NCBI GenBank assembly: GCA_034431495.1
Contig: DAOUDB010000200.1
Location: 1 to 50,196, forward strand
Direction: 5' to 3'
Origin: Roseilinea sp034431495
GTDB taxonomy: Bacteria; Chloroflexota; Anaerolineae; J036; Brachytrichaceae
DNA length: 50,196 nucleotides
Positions 18,417 to 26,783 of this stretch are shown piece by piece; the stretch's first letter is position 1, and each line of letters starts with the position of its first letter. Under the pieces are notes generated by a model, which saw only the letters and a list, made by a program, of their open reading frames with translations, searched no databases and was not told the DNA's origin. A program made the position numbers and the translations under genes.

Positions 18417-18841
18417 TCCGCGCCGTCATCGACACCAACATGCTGATTCGCGCCCTCATCAAACCACAGGGCACTGTTGGCCCTGTGCTGACCACCCTGC
18501 GGGACGGCCGTTACACCATCGTGTACGCGCCAGAGTTGCTGGATGAATTGATCGAAAAGCTGTCGCTTCCCCGCATCCGCCTGAAATACCATGTCGAAAC
18601 CGAGCAAATCGAAGCGCTGCTGGGAATCGTTGCGCTGAGGGGTGAGATGGTCACGCCCGGACATCGCATTAAGGTTTGTCGCGATCCGGATGACGATATA
18701 CTCATCCAGGTTGCGCTGACAGGGAATGCTGGCTTCGTCGTGACAGGCGACAACGACTTGCTCGTCCTCAAAGCGTATAAAGACGTGCGCTTTGTGACAC
18801 CGCGCGACTTTCTTGACCGCACCCAGACGCGCGAACCTTAA
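18413..18841 (+). CDS. PIN-domain toxin
   Basis: The 142-residue protein is a PIN-fold ribonuclease of the group annotated as putative toxin-antitoxin PIN family. The acidic residues are in place: Asp7 in VIDTN, the ELLDELIEKL glutamates, the DPDDD cluster and GDNDLL. PIN toxins cleave RNA with Mg2+ and arrest growth unless bound by antitoxin. The start is GTG 18413, overlapping the antitoxin TGA, so translation is coupled. The downstream sugar isomerase gene begins 37 nt later and may be read through. Confidence 0.88.
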   Translation: MIRAVIDTNMLIRALIKPQGTVGPVLTTLRDGRYTIVYAPELLDELIEKLSLPRIRLKYHVETEQIEALLGIVALRGEMVTPGHRIKVCRDPDDDILIQVALTGNAGFVVTGDNDLLVLKAYKDVRFVTPRDFLDRTQTREP

Positions 18842-18878
18842 GAATCGGATCAACTTGATCGACATAAGGAGCTAATCC

Positions 18879-19634
18879 ATGAAGCCATTCCCGATCTCCG
18901 TTCAACTCTATTCCGTGCGCGAGGCGGCCGCCAAAGACTTCCCGGCCGTGCTGAAGCGCATCGCCGACATGGGTTACGCCGGCGTCGAGTTCGCCGGCTT
19001 CCACGGCCACACGCCCAAAGCGTTGCGCCAGATCGTCGATGATCTGGGCCTGAAGGTGTCGTCGAACCATGGCCCCATGCCGACGAAGGAGAATGTCAGT
19101 GAAATCATCGACACCGCGCATACGCTGGGCTACACCCGGCATGTGGCCGGCTTCGGCCCCGACCGGTTCACCACCAAAGCCGACACGCTGAAGTGCGCCG
19201 AGATTGCCCAGACGGCAGCCGAACTGCTGAAAGGCAGCGGCGTCACCTTCGGGCTGCACAACCACTGGTGGGAGTTCGACAAGCAGTTCGACGGCCAATA
19301 CCCGCACGAGATCATGATGGCCGCCGCGCCGGATTGTTTCGCCCAGATCGACACCTACTGGGTGAAAGTCGGTGGGGCAGATCCGGTGAAGATCATCCGG
19401 CAATATGGCGCACGCGCCCCGCTGCTCCACATCAAGGACGGGCCGGGCGTGAAAGAGCAGAGCATGACCGCCGTGGGCGCCGGCATCATGGACTGGAAGG
19501 CTGTCATCGGCGCCGCCGCCGATACGACCGAATGGCTGATCGTCGAGCTAGATCGCTGCGACACCGATATGTTCGAGGCGGTGGCCGAGAGCTGCCGCTA
19601 CCTGGTGAGCAACGGCTTCGCCAGGGGCCGGTAG
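18879..19634 (+). CDS. sugar phosphate isomerase/epimerase family protein
   Basis: The 251-residue protein is a xylose-isomerase-like TIM barrel (AP-endonuclease 2 fold). Features are SVQLYSVREAAAKDFPAVLKRIADMGYAGVEFAG at the N-terminus, LHNHWWEF as a metal-binding strand, IDTYWVKVGG and the HIKDG strand near residue 187, and WLIVELD near the end. This fold interconverts keto sugars, inositols or cyclitols; the substrate cannot be read from sequence. Start ATG 18879 has AAGGA at suitable distance. A strong terminator follows the gene. Confidence 0.82.
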   Translation: MKPFPISVQLYSVREAAAKDFPAVLKRIADMGYAGVEFAGFHGHTPKALRQIVDDLGLKVSSNHGPMPTKENVSEIIDTAHTLGYTRHVAGFGPDRFTTKADTLKCAEIAQTAAELLKGSGVTFGLHNHWWEFDKQFDGQYPHEIMMAAAPDCFAQIDTYWVKVGGADPVKIIRQYGARAPLLHIKDGPGVKEQSMTAVGAGIMDWKAVIGAAADTTEWLIVELDRCDTDMFEAVAESCRYLVSNGFARGR

Positions 19635-19645
19635 CAGCACTTTAG

Positions 19646-19677
19646 ACCTCCGGGGTTTACCAAACCCCGGAGGTTTT
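19646..19677 (+). terminator. intrinsic terminator after the isomerase gene
   Basis: A 13-bp perfect stem, ACCTCCGGGGTTT (19646-19658) with AAACCCCGGAGGT (19662-19674), a 3-nt loop, and a short T-run. It lies 12 nt after the stop codon and separates this gene from the creatininase-glgA unit. Confidence 0.85.
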
Positions 19678-19784
19678 CGATTCGCTGCCCTGACAATCGG
19701 TATGATTCAGGCAAGTACCTGCAAGAGCGCCTCATGTCGTGATCCAGGATGCGGTTCACGACAAAAACAGGAGAAGACTCAACC

Positions 19785-20576
19785 ATGCAATGGGAAAACC
19801 TGACCGCCACTGATTTTGCTGCCGCTGTCCGCGACACCGGCGTGTGTGTGCTGGCGCTGGGCGTGCTGGAAAAGCACAGCGAACATCTGCCACTCGGCAC
19901 CGACATGCTGGTCGCGCATCGCATCGCCTGTCTGGCTGCTGCGCGCGAGCCGGCCGTCGTCTTCCCGCCCTTCTACTTCGGCCAGATCTACGAAGCGCGC
20001 GCCTTCCCTGGCACACTCACGCTCAAGCCGGGGTTGCTGCTCGAGTTGCTTCAGAACGTGCTGGATGAGATCGCCCGCAACGGCCTGCGCAAGATCATCC
20101 TGTACAACGGGCATGGGGGTAATCATCACTTGCTGCGCTTCCTGGCGCAGTGCAGTCTGGCCGAGCCAAAGCCCTACAGCCTGTACCTCTACACCGGCGA
20201 ACTCACCGCAGACGAACAGGCGCGCTGGCAATCGGCGCTCGAAACGCCCAACCACGGCCACGCCTGCGAATGCGAGACCAGCCTCGTGCTGGCCGGCTTC
20301 CCCGAGCTGGTTCACATGGAGCGTGTGCCGGCGCAGCCGGCCGACCCGCTCAAGCGCATGAGCCACCTGCCCGGCGCCTATACCGGCATCTGGTGGTACG
20401 CCGACTATCCCGATCACTACGCCGGCAACGCGCGGCCGGCCTCGGCCGAGAAGGGCCGCGTTCTCGAAGACATTTCGGCGAGCGCGCTGGCGCGCTTCAT
20501 TGCCGCCGTGAAAGCCGATCAGGTTGTGCCCGGCCTGGAGCGCGAATTCTTCAGCCGGCAAGATGCCCTGCTATGA
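19785..20576 (+). CDS. creatininase family hydrolase
   Basis: The 263-residue protein belongs to the creatininase/MftE amidohydrolase family, metal-dependent hydrolases acting on cyclic amides or peptide-like bonds. The metal-binding signature is LGVLEKHSEHLPLGTDMLVAHR (canonical EQHGPHLPLGTD with Lys and Ser-Glu changes), followed by FPPFYFG, ILYNGHGGNHHLLRF and an acidic HACECETS motif (family: HAGEXETS). Start ATG 19785 has CAGGAG 11 nt upstream; an in-frame ATG at 19749 is less likely. It overlaps glgA by 4 nt (ATGA), so the two are translationally coupled, but a functional link to glycogen synthesis is not obvious. Confidence 0.87.
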   Translation: MQWENLTATDFAAAVRDTGVCVLALGVLEKHSEHLPLGTDMLVAHRIACLAAAREPAVVFPPFYFGQIYEARAFPGTLTLKPGLLLELLQNVLDEIARNGLRKIILYNGHGGNHHLLRFLAQCSLAEPKPYSLYLYTGELTADEQARWQSALETPNHGHACECETSLVLAGFPELVHMERVPAQPADPLKRMSHLPGAYTGIWWYADYPDHYAGNARPASAEKGRVLEDISASALARFIAAVKADQVVPGLEREFFSRQDALL

Positions 20577-22030
20577 AAATTGTTTTCCTTGCCTCGGAAT
20601 GCGTGCCCTACGCCAAGACCGGCGGCCTCGCCGATGTGGTCGGCGCTCTGCCTCAGGCCCTGCAACGCCTGGGACACGAGGTGATCGTGGTCATGCCGCG
20701 CTATGCAGACATCAACACGGCGCGCTACCCCTTGCGCCCGTTTCTTGCGCCGATAGGTGTGTGGATGGGCAACACGGAGGAGTGGTGCGCTGTGCAAACT
20801 GCCGATAACGACGGCGTGCCGGTGTACCTCATCGAGTTTGACAAGTATTTTGGCCGGCCCGGCCTGTATCACGACGCCGACTTCAACGACTACTTCGACA
20901 ATCCGCGCCGCTTTGGCTTCCTCACCCGCGCCGGCCTGCAATTGTGCAAAGACATCGGCTTCAAGCCCGACATCGTGCACGCCCACGACTGGCACACCGC
21001 GCTGGCGGCGGCCTACCTGAAAATCTGGCACTGGAATGATCCGCTCCTGGGCCGCGCGGCCAGCGTGCTCACCATTCACAACATCGCCTATCAGGGCGTG
21101 TACAGCGCTGAGCATTACGACTACCTGGGTCTGCAATGGCCCAACTTCACGCCCGATAAGTTCGAGGATCACGGCCGGATCAATTTTCTGAAGGGCGGCA
21201 TCGTGTACGCCGATGTGGTCAACACCGTCAGCCCGACCTACGCGAACGAGACGCGCACGCCGGCCGGCGGCTATGGCCTGGCGCCTTATCTCAACAACAA
21301 AGGCGATCGCTACACGGGCATCCTGAACGGGGTGGACTACACGCGCTGGGACCCGGCCACCGACCCGCTCATCCCGGCCCGTTATAGCCCCGCCGACCTG
21401 TCGGGCAAGACAATCTGCAAGCGCGAGTTACAACGGCGCTTCCTGCTCGATGTGAACCCGGATGTGCCGGTGATCGGCGTGGTGAGCCGGCTGGTGTCGC
21501 AAAAGGGCCTCGACCTGCTGGCGCAGACCATCGAGCGCATCGTGGACACCATGCTTGTTCAGTTTGTGATTCTGGGGTCAGGCGACAAGACCCTGGAGGC
21601 GTTCTACGGCAACCTGCCGGCGCGCTATCCGGGCCGCATCGGCAGCTACATCGGCTATAACGACGAACTGGCGCACTGGATCGAGGCCGGCAGCGACTTC
21701 TTCATCATGCCGTCCATCTACGAGCCGTGTGGATTGAATCAGATGTACTCCCTGAAGTACGGCACGCTGCCGATCGTGCGGGCCACCGGCGGGCTGGATG
21801 ACAGCGTGCAACAGTACGATGAGGCCACCGGCGCCGGCACCGGCTTCAAGTTCCACGAACCGAGCGCCCATGCCATCTACTACACCGTCGGCTGGGCGGT
21901 CAGCACATACTACGATCGCAAGCCGCACCTGCGCCAGATGATCCAGACCGCTATGGCGCAAGACTTCTCGTGGGAGCGCAGCGCGCGCGCCTACGAACGC
22001 CTGTATGCGCAGGCGCTCGCCGTTCGGTAA
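20573..22030 (+). CDS. glgA: glycogen synthase
   Basis: The 485-residue GT5 enzyme elongates alpha-1,4-glucan from ADP-glucose. The ADP-glucose-binding KTGGLADVVGALP is at residues 15-27. Other family blocks are DIVHAHDWHTAL, ILNGVDYTRWDPATD, IGVVSRLVSQKGLDLL and the C-terminal PSIYEPCGLNQMYSLKYGTLPIVRATGGLDDSV with the E-x7-E catalytic pair. The length matches bacterial GlgA. Start ATG 20573 overlaps the creatininase stop. No glgB, glgC or glgP is in the window. Confidence 0.96.
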   Translation: MKIVFLASECVPYAKTGGLADVVGALPQALQRLGHEVIVVMPRYADINTARYPLRPFLAPIGVWMGNTEEWCAVQTADNDGVPVYLIEFDKYFGRPGLYHDADFNDYFDNPRRFGFLTRAGLQLCKDIGFKPDIVHAHDWHTALAAAYLKIWHWNDPLLGRAASVLTIHNIAYQGVYSAEHYDYLGLQWPNFTPDKFEDHGRINFLKGGIVYADVVNTVSPTYANETRTPAGGYGLAPYLNNKGDRYTGILNGVDYTRWDPATDPLIPARYSPADLSGKTICKRELQRRFLLDVNPDVPVIGVVSRLVSQKGLDLLAQTIERIVDTMLVQFVILGSGDKTLEAFYGNLPARYPGRIGSYIGYNDELAHWIEAGSDFFIMPSIYEPCGLNQMYSLKYGTLPIVRATGGLDDSVQQYDEATGAGTGFKFHEPSAHAIYYTVGWAVSTYYDRKPHLRQMIQTAMAQDFSWERSARAYERLYAQALAVR

Positions 22031-22079
22031 TGGAGCGCGCTGGCTCTTGATTTGACACTATTAGAAGGAGCGCATTGCC

Positions 22080-23234
22080 ATGTCCAGCGTCTCGATCAAT
22101 CCGGCCACCGGCACGACCGCGCCAATCTATGTGCCGGCCTCCGATTCGCCCAAAGCGGTCGAAATCGGCCAGAACTACTTCTGGCTGCAAGTCAAAGCAG
22201 CCCAGGCATTCTTCGCCGACGACAGCTTCTTTCGCCAATATCTGGGCTTCAGCCTGGACAAGATCAAGAGCATCGTGGTCACCTCGCGCATCAAAGTGGA
22301 CGCGCCGGCGCTGAACGAAACGGCCTACGGCATCAAGCACGCGCGCGATCTGAAGCGCGGCACGCCGGAACTGCTCGGCCTCAGTCCCAACCTCATCAAC
22401 CTGACCCCGGCCACGCTGACCCAGGCCTCGGTGTCGCTGGAGATGCTGGTGGACACCGAAAACCAACTGGCCCGGCTGGCCGGCATGATTAACAGCGACA
22501 GTCTGTTCACGCCGCTCTCGCTGGCGCCGGGCGCGCTGGCAGTCGCCAAAGCCATCAGCGCGCTGGCGCAGAAAACCATTCAGGCCTTCATCCCACCCAA
22601 CGAACAGAAACCGATCCTGCAATTCGACGGCGATTTCAACTTTGCCGCCGGCGCAGCGTTGGAGGGCTACTATGTCATCCTGGGCACGCGCGACGCTTCG
22701 GCTCCCCTGCCGCCGCCTTCAGCAAAACTCGAGGTGCAAGGCAACGCACTGCTGATCGACGGCCAGCCGGCCTCGCGGCTGTCGTATGTCATTCTGGAGT
22801 TGCGCACCGCCGAGGCGCGCACCCGTGCTGCCGGCAGCGGCTCGCCGTGGGACACGAAAATGCGCGAAGCAGAACGCGAAGCACAACTGGTCGGCCGGGA
22901 CCCCCTGGCCACCGACGACCGCCGCAAAGCCGCCTGGGAACGGGTGATCACTCTGTTGCGCGAAGCAAATGTGTTGCTGGGGGCCGACCCGAACTATCTG
23001 CCCGACGAAGCCGAGCGCATCTACTGGGCGTCCTACGACAAGTGCAAGCAAATCTTGTTCGACGGCCAGCGCGCCATCGAGAAGAGCTGGGTTGCGCCGT
23101 GGGCGCCGGATGAAGCGCAAAGCCGCGCTGCGCTGGGCATTCCTGCATCACTGGACCTTGATGCAGCGCTGAGCATCTACCGCGAGCAAGAAAAGCGCGC
23201 ACTGGAGCGCGTGGCGCCGCTCGGCGTGCTGTAA
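22080..23234 (+). CDS. hypothetical protein, 384 residues
   Basis: I do not recognise this family. The protein is soluble by appearance, with no signal peptide or membrane helix. Residues 1-130 contain ALNETAYGIKHARDLKRGTPELLGLSPNLINLTP and look like a mixed alpha/beta domain. A Pro-rich linker (about 210-222) leads to a short beta region (VQGNALLIDGQPASRLSYVILELRTAE). The C-terminal part (about 240-384) is highly charged and helical with several tryptophans. GAAGGAG at good distance supports ATG 22080. It lies 49 nt after glgA on the same strand, and so could be cotranscribed, and converges with xseA at 14 nt. Confidence 0.7.
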   Translation: MSSVSINPATGTTAPIYVPASDSPKAVEIGQNYFWLQVKAAQAFFADDSFFRQYLGFSLDKIKSIVVTSRIKVDAPALNETAYGIKHARDLKRGTPELLGLSPNLINLTPATLTQASVSLEMLVDTENQLARLAGMINSDSLFTPLSLAPGALAVAKAISALAQKTIQAFIPPNEQKPILQFDGDFNFAAGAALEGYYVILGTRDASAPLPPPSAKLEVQGNALLIDGQPASRLSYVILELRTAEARTRAAGSGSPWDTKMREAEREAQLVGRDPLATDDRRKAAWERVITLLREANVLLGADPNYLPDEAERIYWASYDKCKQILFDGQRAIEKSWVAPWAPDEAQSRAALGIPASLDLDAALSIYREQEKRALERVAPLGVL

Positions 23235-23248
23235 ACGCTGCGCGAGGG

Positions 23249-24463
23249 CTACGTCGCCCGCGCCCCAAATGCGCCATCTGCGACGCGCACCGTCAGCGCG
23301 TCGCCAGCGGCCACATCACTCACCGAGCGCACCACTGCGCCGTCGCTGGCGCGTTGCACGATGGCATAGCCGCGCGCCAGCGTGGCCGTGGGACTGACGC
23401 TTTCGAGCCGGCCATGCAGCCCGTTCAGTTGGGCGCGCAGCACGTTGAGCCGGCTGGCCAGCGCCGCATCGAACCGCAAGCGCAGTTCGGCCACCCGCTC
23501 GCGCGAGCGCGTCAGTTGCCCTAGCGGGCTGAGCACCCGCAGAGCGCGTCGTAATGTTTCCAGGTCGGCGCGCGCCGCGTCGATGCGCGCCTGCATCGCC
23601 TCGTCCAGCCCCGCGCTCAGCGCGTCCACGTTCTGGCGCAACTCCACGATGTCCGGCGTGATGATCTCAGCAGCGGCAGAAGGCGTCGGCGCGCGCACGT
23701 CGGCGGCAAAGTCGGCCAGCGTGAAGTCCACCTCGTGGCCGACGCCGCTGACCACCGGCACGCGCGAGCCGGCAATTGCGCGCGCCACCTGCTCATCGTT
23801 GAAAGCCCATAGCTCTTCCAGGCTGCCCCCGCCGCGCGCCACCAGAATCACGTCGCAGCGTAGCGCCGGGTCATTCAACGTTTGAATCGCCTGCGCGATC
23901 TGGGGCGGGGCTTCCTCACCCTGCACCAGCGTGGGCGCCAGGACAACCTCGATCAATGGGAAGCGCCGGCGCAACACATTCAGAATGTCCTGAAAGGCTG
24001 CGCCGGTGGGCGAGGTGACGACACCCAGCACGCGCGGAAAGGCCGGCAACGCGCGCTTGCGGGCCGCATCGAACAGCCCCTCCGCTTCCAGCTTCGCTTT
24101 CAGGCGCTCGAACTCCTGATACAGATCGCCCACACCCGACGCCACCAGCGAATCGGCATAGAGCTGATACTGGCCATCCCGTTCATACACGCTGATATGG
24201 CCACGCGCGATCACGGCATCGCCGTTGGCCGGCAGCCGGCGCAAACGCACAACCGCCGAGCGCCACATCACACAACGAATCTGCGCGCCGGCATCCTTGA
24301 GCGTGAAATACATGTGCCCCGATGCCGGGCGCGACAAGTTGCTGATCTCGCCGGCGATGCGCACATCGGCCAGTGCTTCGTCGTCTTCGAGCAGCGCCTT
24401 GATGCGTTCGGTCACTTCGGACACACTCAAAGGCTCGTTGGCGAACAGCATAGATTGGAACAT
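23249..24463 (-). CDS. xseA: exodeoxyribonuclease VII large subunit
   Basis: The 404-residue product is the catalytic subunit of ExoVII, which degrades single-stranded DNA. It has the N-terminal OB-fold (residues about 10-105, ISNLSRPASGHMYFTLKDAGAQIRCVMW), the catalytic core with GVVTSPTGAAFQDILNVLRRR, DVILVARGGGSLEELWAFNDE and VSGVGHEVDFTLADFAADVRAPTPSAAAE, a predicted coiled coil and a C-terminal LARGYAIV segment. The small subunit xseB is not adjacent. Confidence 0.95.
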   Translation of the reverse strand: MFQSMLFANEPLSVSEVTERIKALLEDDEALADVRIAGEISNLSRPASGHMYFTLKDAGAQIRCVMWRSAVVRLRRLPANGDAVIARGHISVYERDGQYQLYADSLVASGVGDLYQEFERLKAKLEAEGLFDAARKRALPAFPRVLGVVTSPTGAAFQDILNVLRRRFPLIEVVLAPTLVQGEEAPPQIAQAIQTLNDPALRCDVILVARGGGSLEELWAFNDEQVARAIAGSRVPVVSGVGHEVDFTLADFAADVRAPTPSAAAEIITPDIVELRQNVDALSAGLDEAMQARIDAARADLETLRRALRVLSPLGQLTRSRERVAELRLRFDAALASRLNVLRAQLNGLHGRLESVSPTATLARGYAIVQRASDGAVVRSVSDVAAGDALTVRVADGAFGARAT

Positions 24464-24473
24464 GGCAAAGAGA

Positions 24474-24543
24474 GTCGTCAGTCGTCAGCAGTCAGTTGTC
24501 AGATGACAGACGACCGCCAATCACTCAATCGTCAATCGATCAA
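24474..24543. repeat. heptamer tandem repeat, consensus GTCGTCA to CGTCAAT
   Basis: Seven-nucleotide units follow in register: GTCGTCA, GTCGTCA, GCAGTCA, GTTGTCA, GATGACA, GACGACC, then weaker ACTCAAT and CGTCAAT units. The array fills the gap between xseA and the esterase gene and runs through the esterase stop codon at 24532-24534. On the minus strand it contains TCTGTCATCTG, a word also present near 29960 and 47530. Confidence 0.7.
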
Positions 24544-25218
24544 TTCGCCCAGCCATTGGCTCACGTCGTCGAGGCTTTCGTCGGTGATCTGGTGGCGCAT
24601 AGGGTATTCGCGCCAGGTGAGCGCGAGGGGCAACGCGGAAAGCGCATCGCGCGCCTGCCGGCCCAATCCGATCGGCACGATGTCATCGTCGGTGCCGTGG
24701 GTCAGGATCACCGACTTGCCGGCCAGGGCTGCATGTTGCGCAGAGGAGAGCGCTTCAGCCGACAAGAGAAAACCACTCATGGCAGCCACGCCGGCCACTT
24801 TGGCCGGCGCACGCAACAACACGCGCAGCGCCATGCTGGCGCCCTGGCTGAAGCCCAGCAGAAAGACGCGCTGCGGATCGGCATCATAGGCGCGCACCGC
24901 ATCTTCGATGAACTGAATTAACAGCCGGCAGCTCTCATCGGCAGCAGCCATATCCACAGAAAACGGCGCGCCTGCACCGTCCACATCCGTCCAGCCACCG
25001 ACGAAGGCAATCCGAAACCAGGCATACGCGCCGGGCGACAACGTGATCGGCCCGCGCGCGCTGACAATGACACATCGCTCGTCGAGATAGGGCGTCAGAC
25101 TGAACATATCTTCTTCGTTGCTGCCATAACCGTGCAACAACACGAGCAGGGGCGACTTGACGCCGGCCGGGCGATCGAGCGCCGGCCGCGCCAGATGGTG
25201 AAGTGACAGCGGCATCAT
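24532..25218 (-). CDS. phospholipase/carboxylesterase family alpha/beta hydrolase
   Basis: The 228-residue protein is an alpha/beta hydrolase of the phospholipase/carboxylesterase (YpfH/Tlp) group. The oxyanion region is LLHGYGSNEED, the nucleophile elbow GFSQGASMAL, and the acid/base are DDDIVP and MRHQITDES. It would hydrolyse short carboxyl esters in the cytosol. Two consecutive ATG codons open the frame. A TACAAT box stands about 12 nt upstream, which implies a very short leader. Confidence 0.9.
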   Translation of the reverse strand: MMPLSLHHLARPALDRPAGVKSPLLVLLHGYGSNEEDMFSLTPYLDERCVIVSARGPITLSPGAYAWFRIAFVGGWTDVDGAGAPFSVDMAAADESCRLLIQFIEDAVRAYDADPQRVFLLGFSQGASMALRVLLRAPAKVAGVAAMSGFLLSAEALSSAQHAALAGKSVILTHGTDDDIVPIGLGRQARDALSALPLALTWREYPMRHQITDESLDDVSQWLGELID

Positions 25219-25371
25219 TTTCAGGGGCCGATTGTAACGGCAGACCTTTCAGGGGCGCCGGCGTTAATCCGAACTTAACGTCAGGTCAACCCGTTCTTAA
25301 GATACGCCGGCTATAAACGCCGGCATAGATCAGCCGTGGGGCTATCTTCCTCCTTCCTCTCCTAACGTGAT

Positions 25372-25401
25372 GGACTGTCCCGCCGGGTAACGGGACAGTC
25401 C
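25372..25401 (-). terminator. strong hairpin after the DUF2200 gene
   Basis: GGACTGTCCCG (25372-25382) pairs perfectly with CGGGACAGTCC (25391-25401) around an 8-nt loop. It lies 15 nt past the DUF2200 stop. No T-run follows on either strand, so it may be a processing or mRNA-stability hairpin and not a classical terminator. Confidence 0.5.
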
Positions 25402-25415
25402 AACCGGGCCGGGCA

Positions 25416-25766
25416 TTACTGGCGCAGAATTTTCTCCAGCGGCCTGCCTTTGGCCAGTTCATCGATCAGCTTGTCCAGCCAGCGTATTTTTTGCATCAGC
25501 GGGTCGCCGATGTCTTCGACGCGCACGCCGCACACCACGCCTTTGATGAGCGCGCTGTTGGGGTGAATGGCCGGCGCCTGGGCAAAAAACGTTTCAAAGT
25601 CATTTTCCCGCTCGATTTGCTGCTGCAACCCGGCCAGGCTATAGCCGGTCAACCAGCAAATAATCTGGTCAACCTCTTCCTTCGTGCGGCCCTTGCGCTC
25701 CGCCTTCTGAACATAGAGCGGATACACCCCCGCGAATTTCATCGCAAAGATCGACTGTCTGGACAT
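25416..25766 (-). CDS. DUF2200 family protein
   Basis: The 116-residue protein matches the DUF2200 family: RQSIFAMKFAGVYPLYVQKAERKGRTKEEVDQIICWLTGY, then DFETFFAQAPAIHPN and GVVCGVRVEDIGDPLMQKIRWLDKLIDELAKGRPLEKIL. Function unknown; it is a small all-helical-looking cytosolic protein. ATG 25766 is chosen because GGAGG (25774-25778) stands 7 nt upstream of it; the ATG at 25772 would be only 1 nt away. It is divergent from the lyase gene. Confidence 0.9.
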   Translation of the reverse strand: MSRQSIFAMKFAGVYPLYVQKAERKGRTKEEVDQIICWLTGYSLAGLQQQIERENDFETFFAQAPAIHPNSALIKGVVCGVRVEDIGDPLMQKIRWLDKLIDELAKGRPLEKILRQ

Positions 25767-25831
25767 CACCATTCCTCCGGTGAATTGTAGCTTGCTCCGG
25801 TATATCATTGCGCCCGGAGGATCATCCAAAC

Positions 25832-26740
25832 ATGACACACCATCTCACCGGCCTGATTGCCGCCCCGTTCACCGCCCTGCGCGCAGACGGCGCGCTGAAT
25901 CTCGATCTGATCGAGCGGCAGGTTGAAAGCCTGCTCCAGAACAACGTGAGCGGCGCATTCGTGTGCGGCACCACCGGCGAGGGCGTCTCGCTCAGCACCG
26001 AGGAGCGCATGCAGGTGGCCGAACGTTGGGCGCAGGTCAGCCAGGGCCGGCTGACCCTCATCGTGCACGCCGGCCATAACAGCCTGCCCGACGCGCGCGC
26101 GCTGGCCGCTCATGCCCAGCACATCGGCGCGCAGGCGGTCGCCATCACCGCGCCCACTTTTTTCAAGCCGGCCACCGTTGAAGACCTGGTTGCCTTCAGC
26201 GCCGCGGTCGCTGCTGCCGCCCCCGACCTGCCCTTTTATTACTACCAAATTCCTTCATTTACCGGGGTGGCGCTGCCGGTGTACGATTTTCTAGTCGCTG
26301 GTGTCGAGCGCATTCCCAATCTGGCCGGCGCCAAGTTCACCTACGAAAACCTGATGGATTATGGGCGCTGTCTGCGCGATGGCCGCTTCGACATGCTGTT
26401 CGGGCGGGATGAGATGTTGTTGTCGGCGCTGGCGCTGGGCTGTCAGGGCGCAGTGGGCACCACATACAACCTGGCCGCGCCGCTCTACCATCGCATCTGG
26501 CGCGCGTATGAGGCCGGCGACATGGCATCGGCGCAGGCCGATCAGGCGCGCGCCATGCAGTTCATCGCCGTGTTTGCGCGGCATGGCGGGCTGCCGGCGT
26601 GCAAGGCCATGATGAAGATGATCGGGCTGGACTGCGGGCCGGTACGCCTGCCCCAGCGCACCCTCAGCGCCCAGGACTACGACCAACTGAAAGCCGAGTT
26701 GGAGCAAATCGGCTTCTTCGAGTATTGCTCGAAGGTGTGA
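25832..26740 (+). CDS. N-acetylneuraminate lyase/dihydrodipicolinate synthase family protein
   Basis: The 302-residue TIM-barrel lyase belongs to the DapA/NanA superfamily. It has GTTGEGVSLSTEER, the catalytic-tyrosine strand YYYQIPSFTGV and the Schiff-base lysine in GAKFTYENLMDYG. The segment RDEMLLSALALGCQGAVGTTYN is closer to N-acetylneuraminate lyases, especially the eukaryote-like group, than to DapA. It would cleave sialic acid or a related 2-keto-3-deoxy acid to pyruvate and an aldehyde. CGGAGGA precedes ATG 25832. Sialidase-like genes are nearby, which fits but does not prove sialate use. Confidence 0.85.
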   Translation: MTHHLTGLIAAPFTALRADGALNLDLIERQVESLLQNNVSGAFVCGTTGEGVSLSTEERMQVAERWAQVSQGRLTLIVHAGHNSLPDARALAAHAQHIGAQAVAITAPTFFKPATVEDLVAFSAAVAAAAPDLPFYYYQIPSFTGVALPVYDFLVAGVERIPNLAGAKFTYENLMDYGRCLRDGRFDMLFGRDEMLLSALALGCQGAVGTTYNLAAPLYHRIWRAYEAGDMASAQADQARAMQFIAVFARHGGLPACKAMMKMIGLDCGPVRLPQRTLSAQDYDQLKAELEQIGFFEYCSKV

Positions 26741-26753
26741 CCTTCAGAACTCA

Positions 26754-26770
26754 CAGGTCTGCGAGACCTG
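26754..26770. terminator. small hairpin between convergent genes
   Basis: CAGGTCT (26754-26760) and AGACCTG (26764-26770) form a 7-bp stem with a 3-nt loop in the 43-nt gap between the lyase and the frameshifted sialidase-like gene. It lacks a clear T-run and could act on both strands. Confidence 0.4.
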
Positions 26771-26783
26771 CAACATGTTGTTT

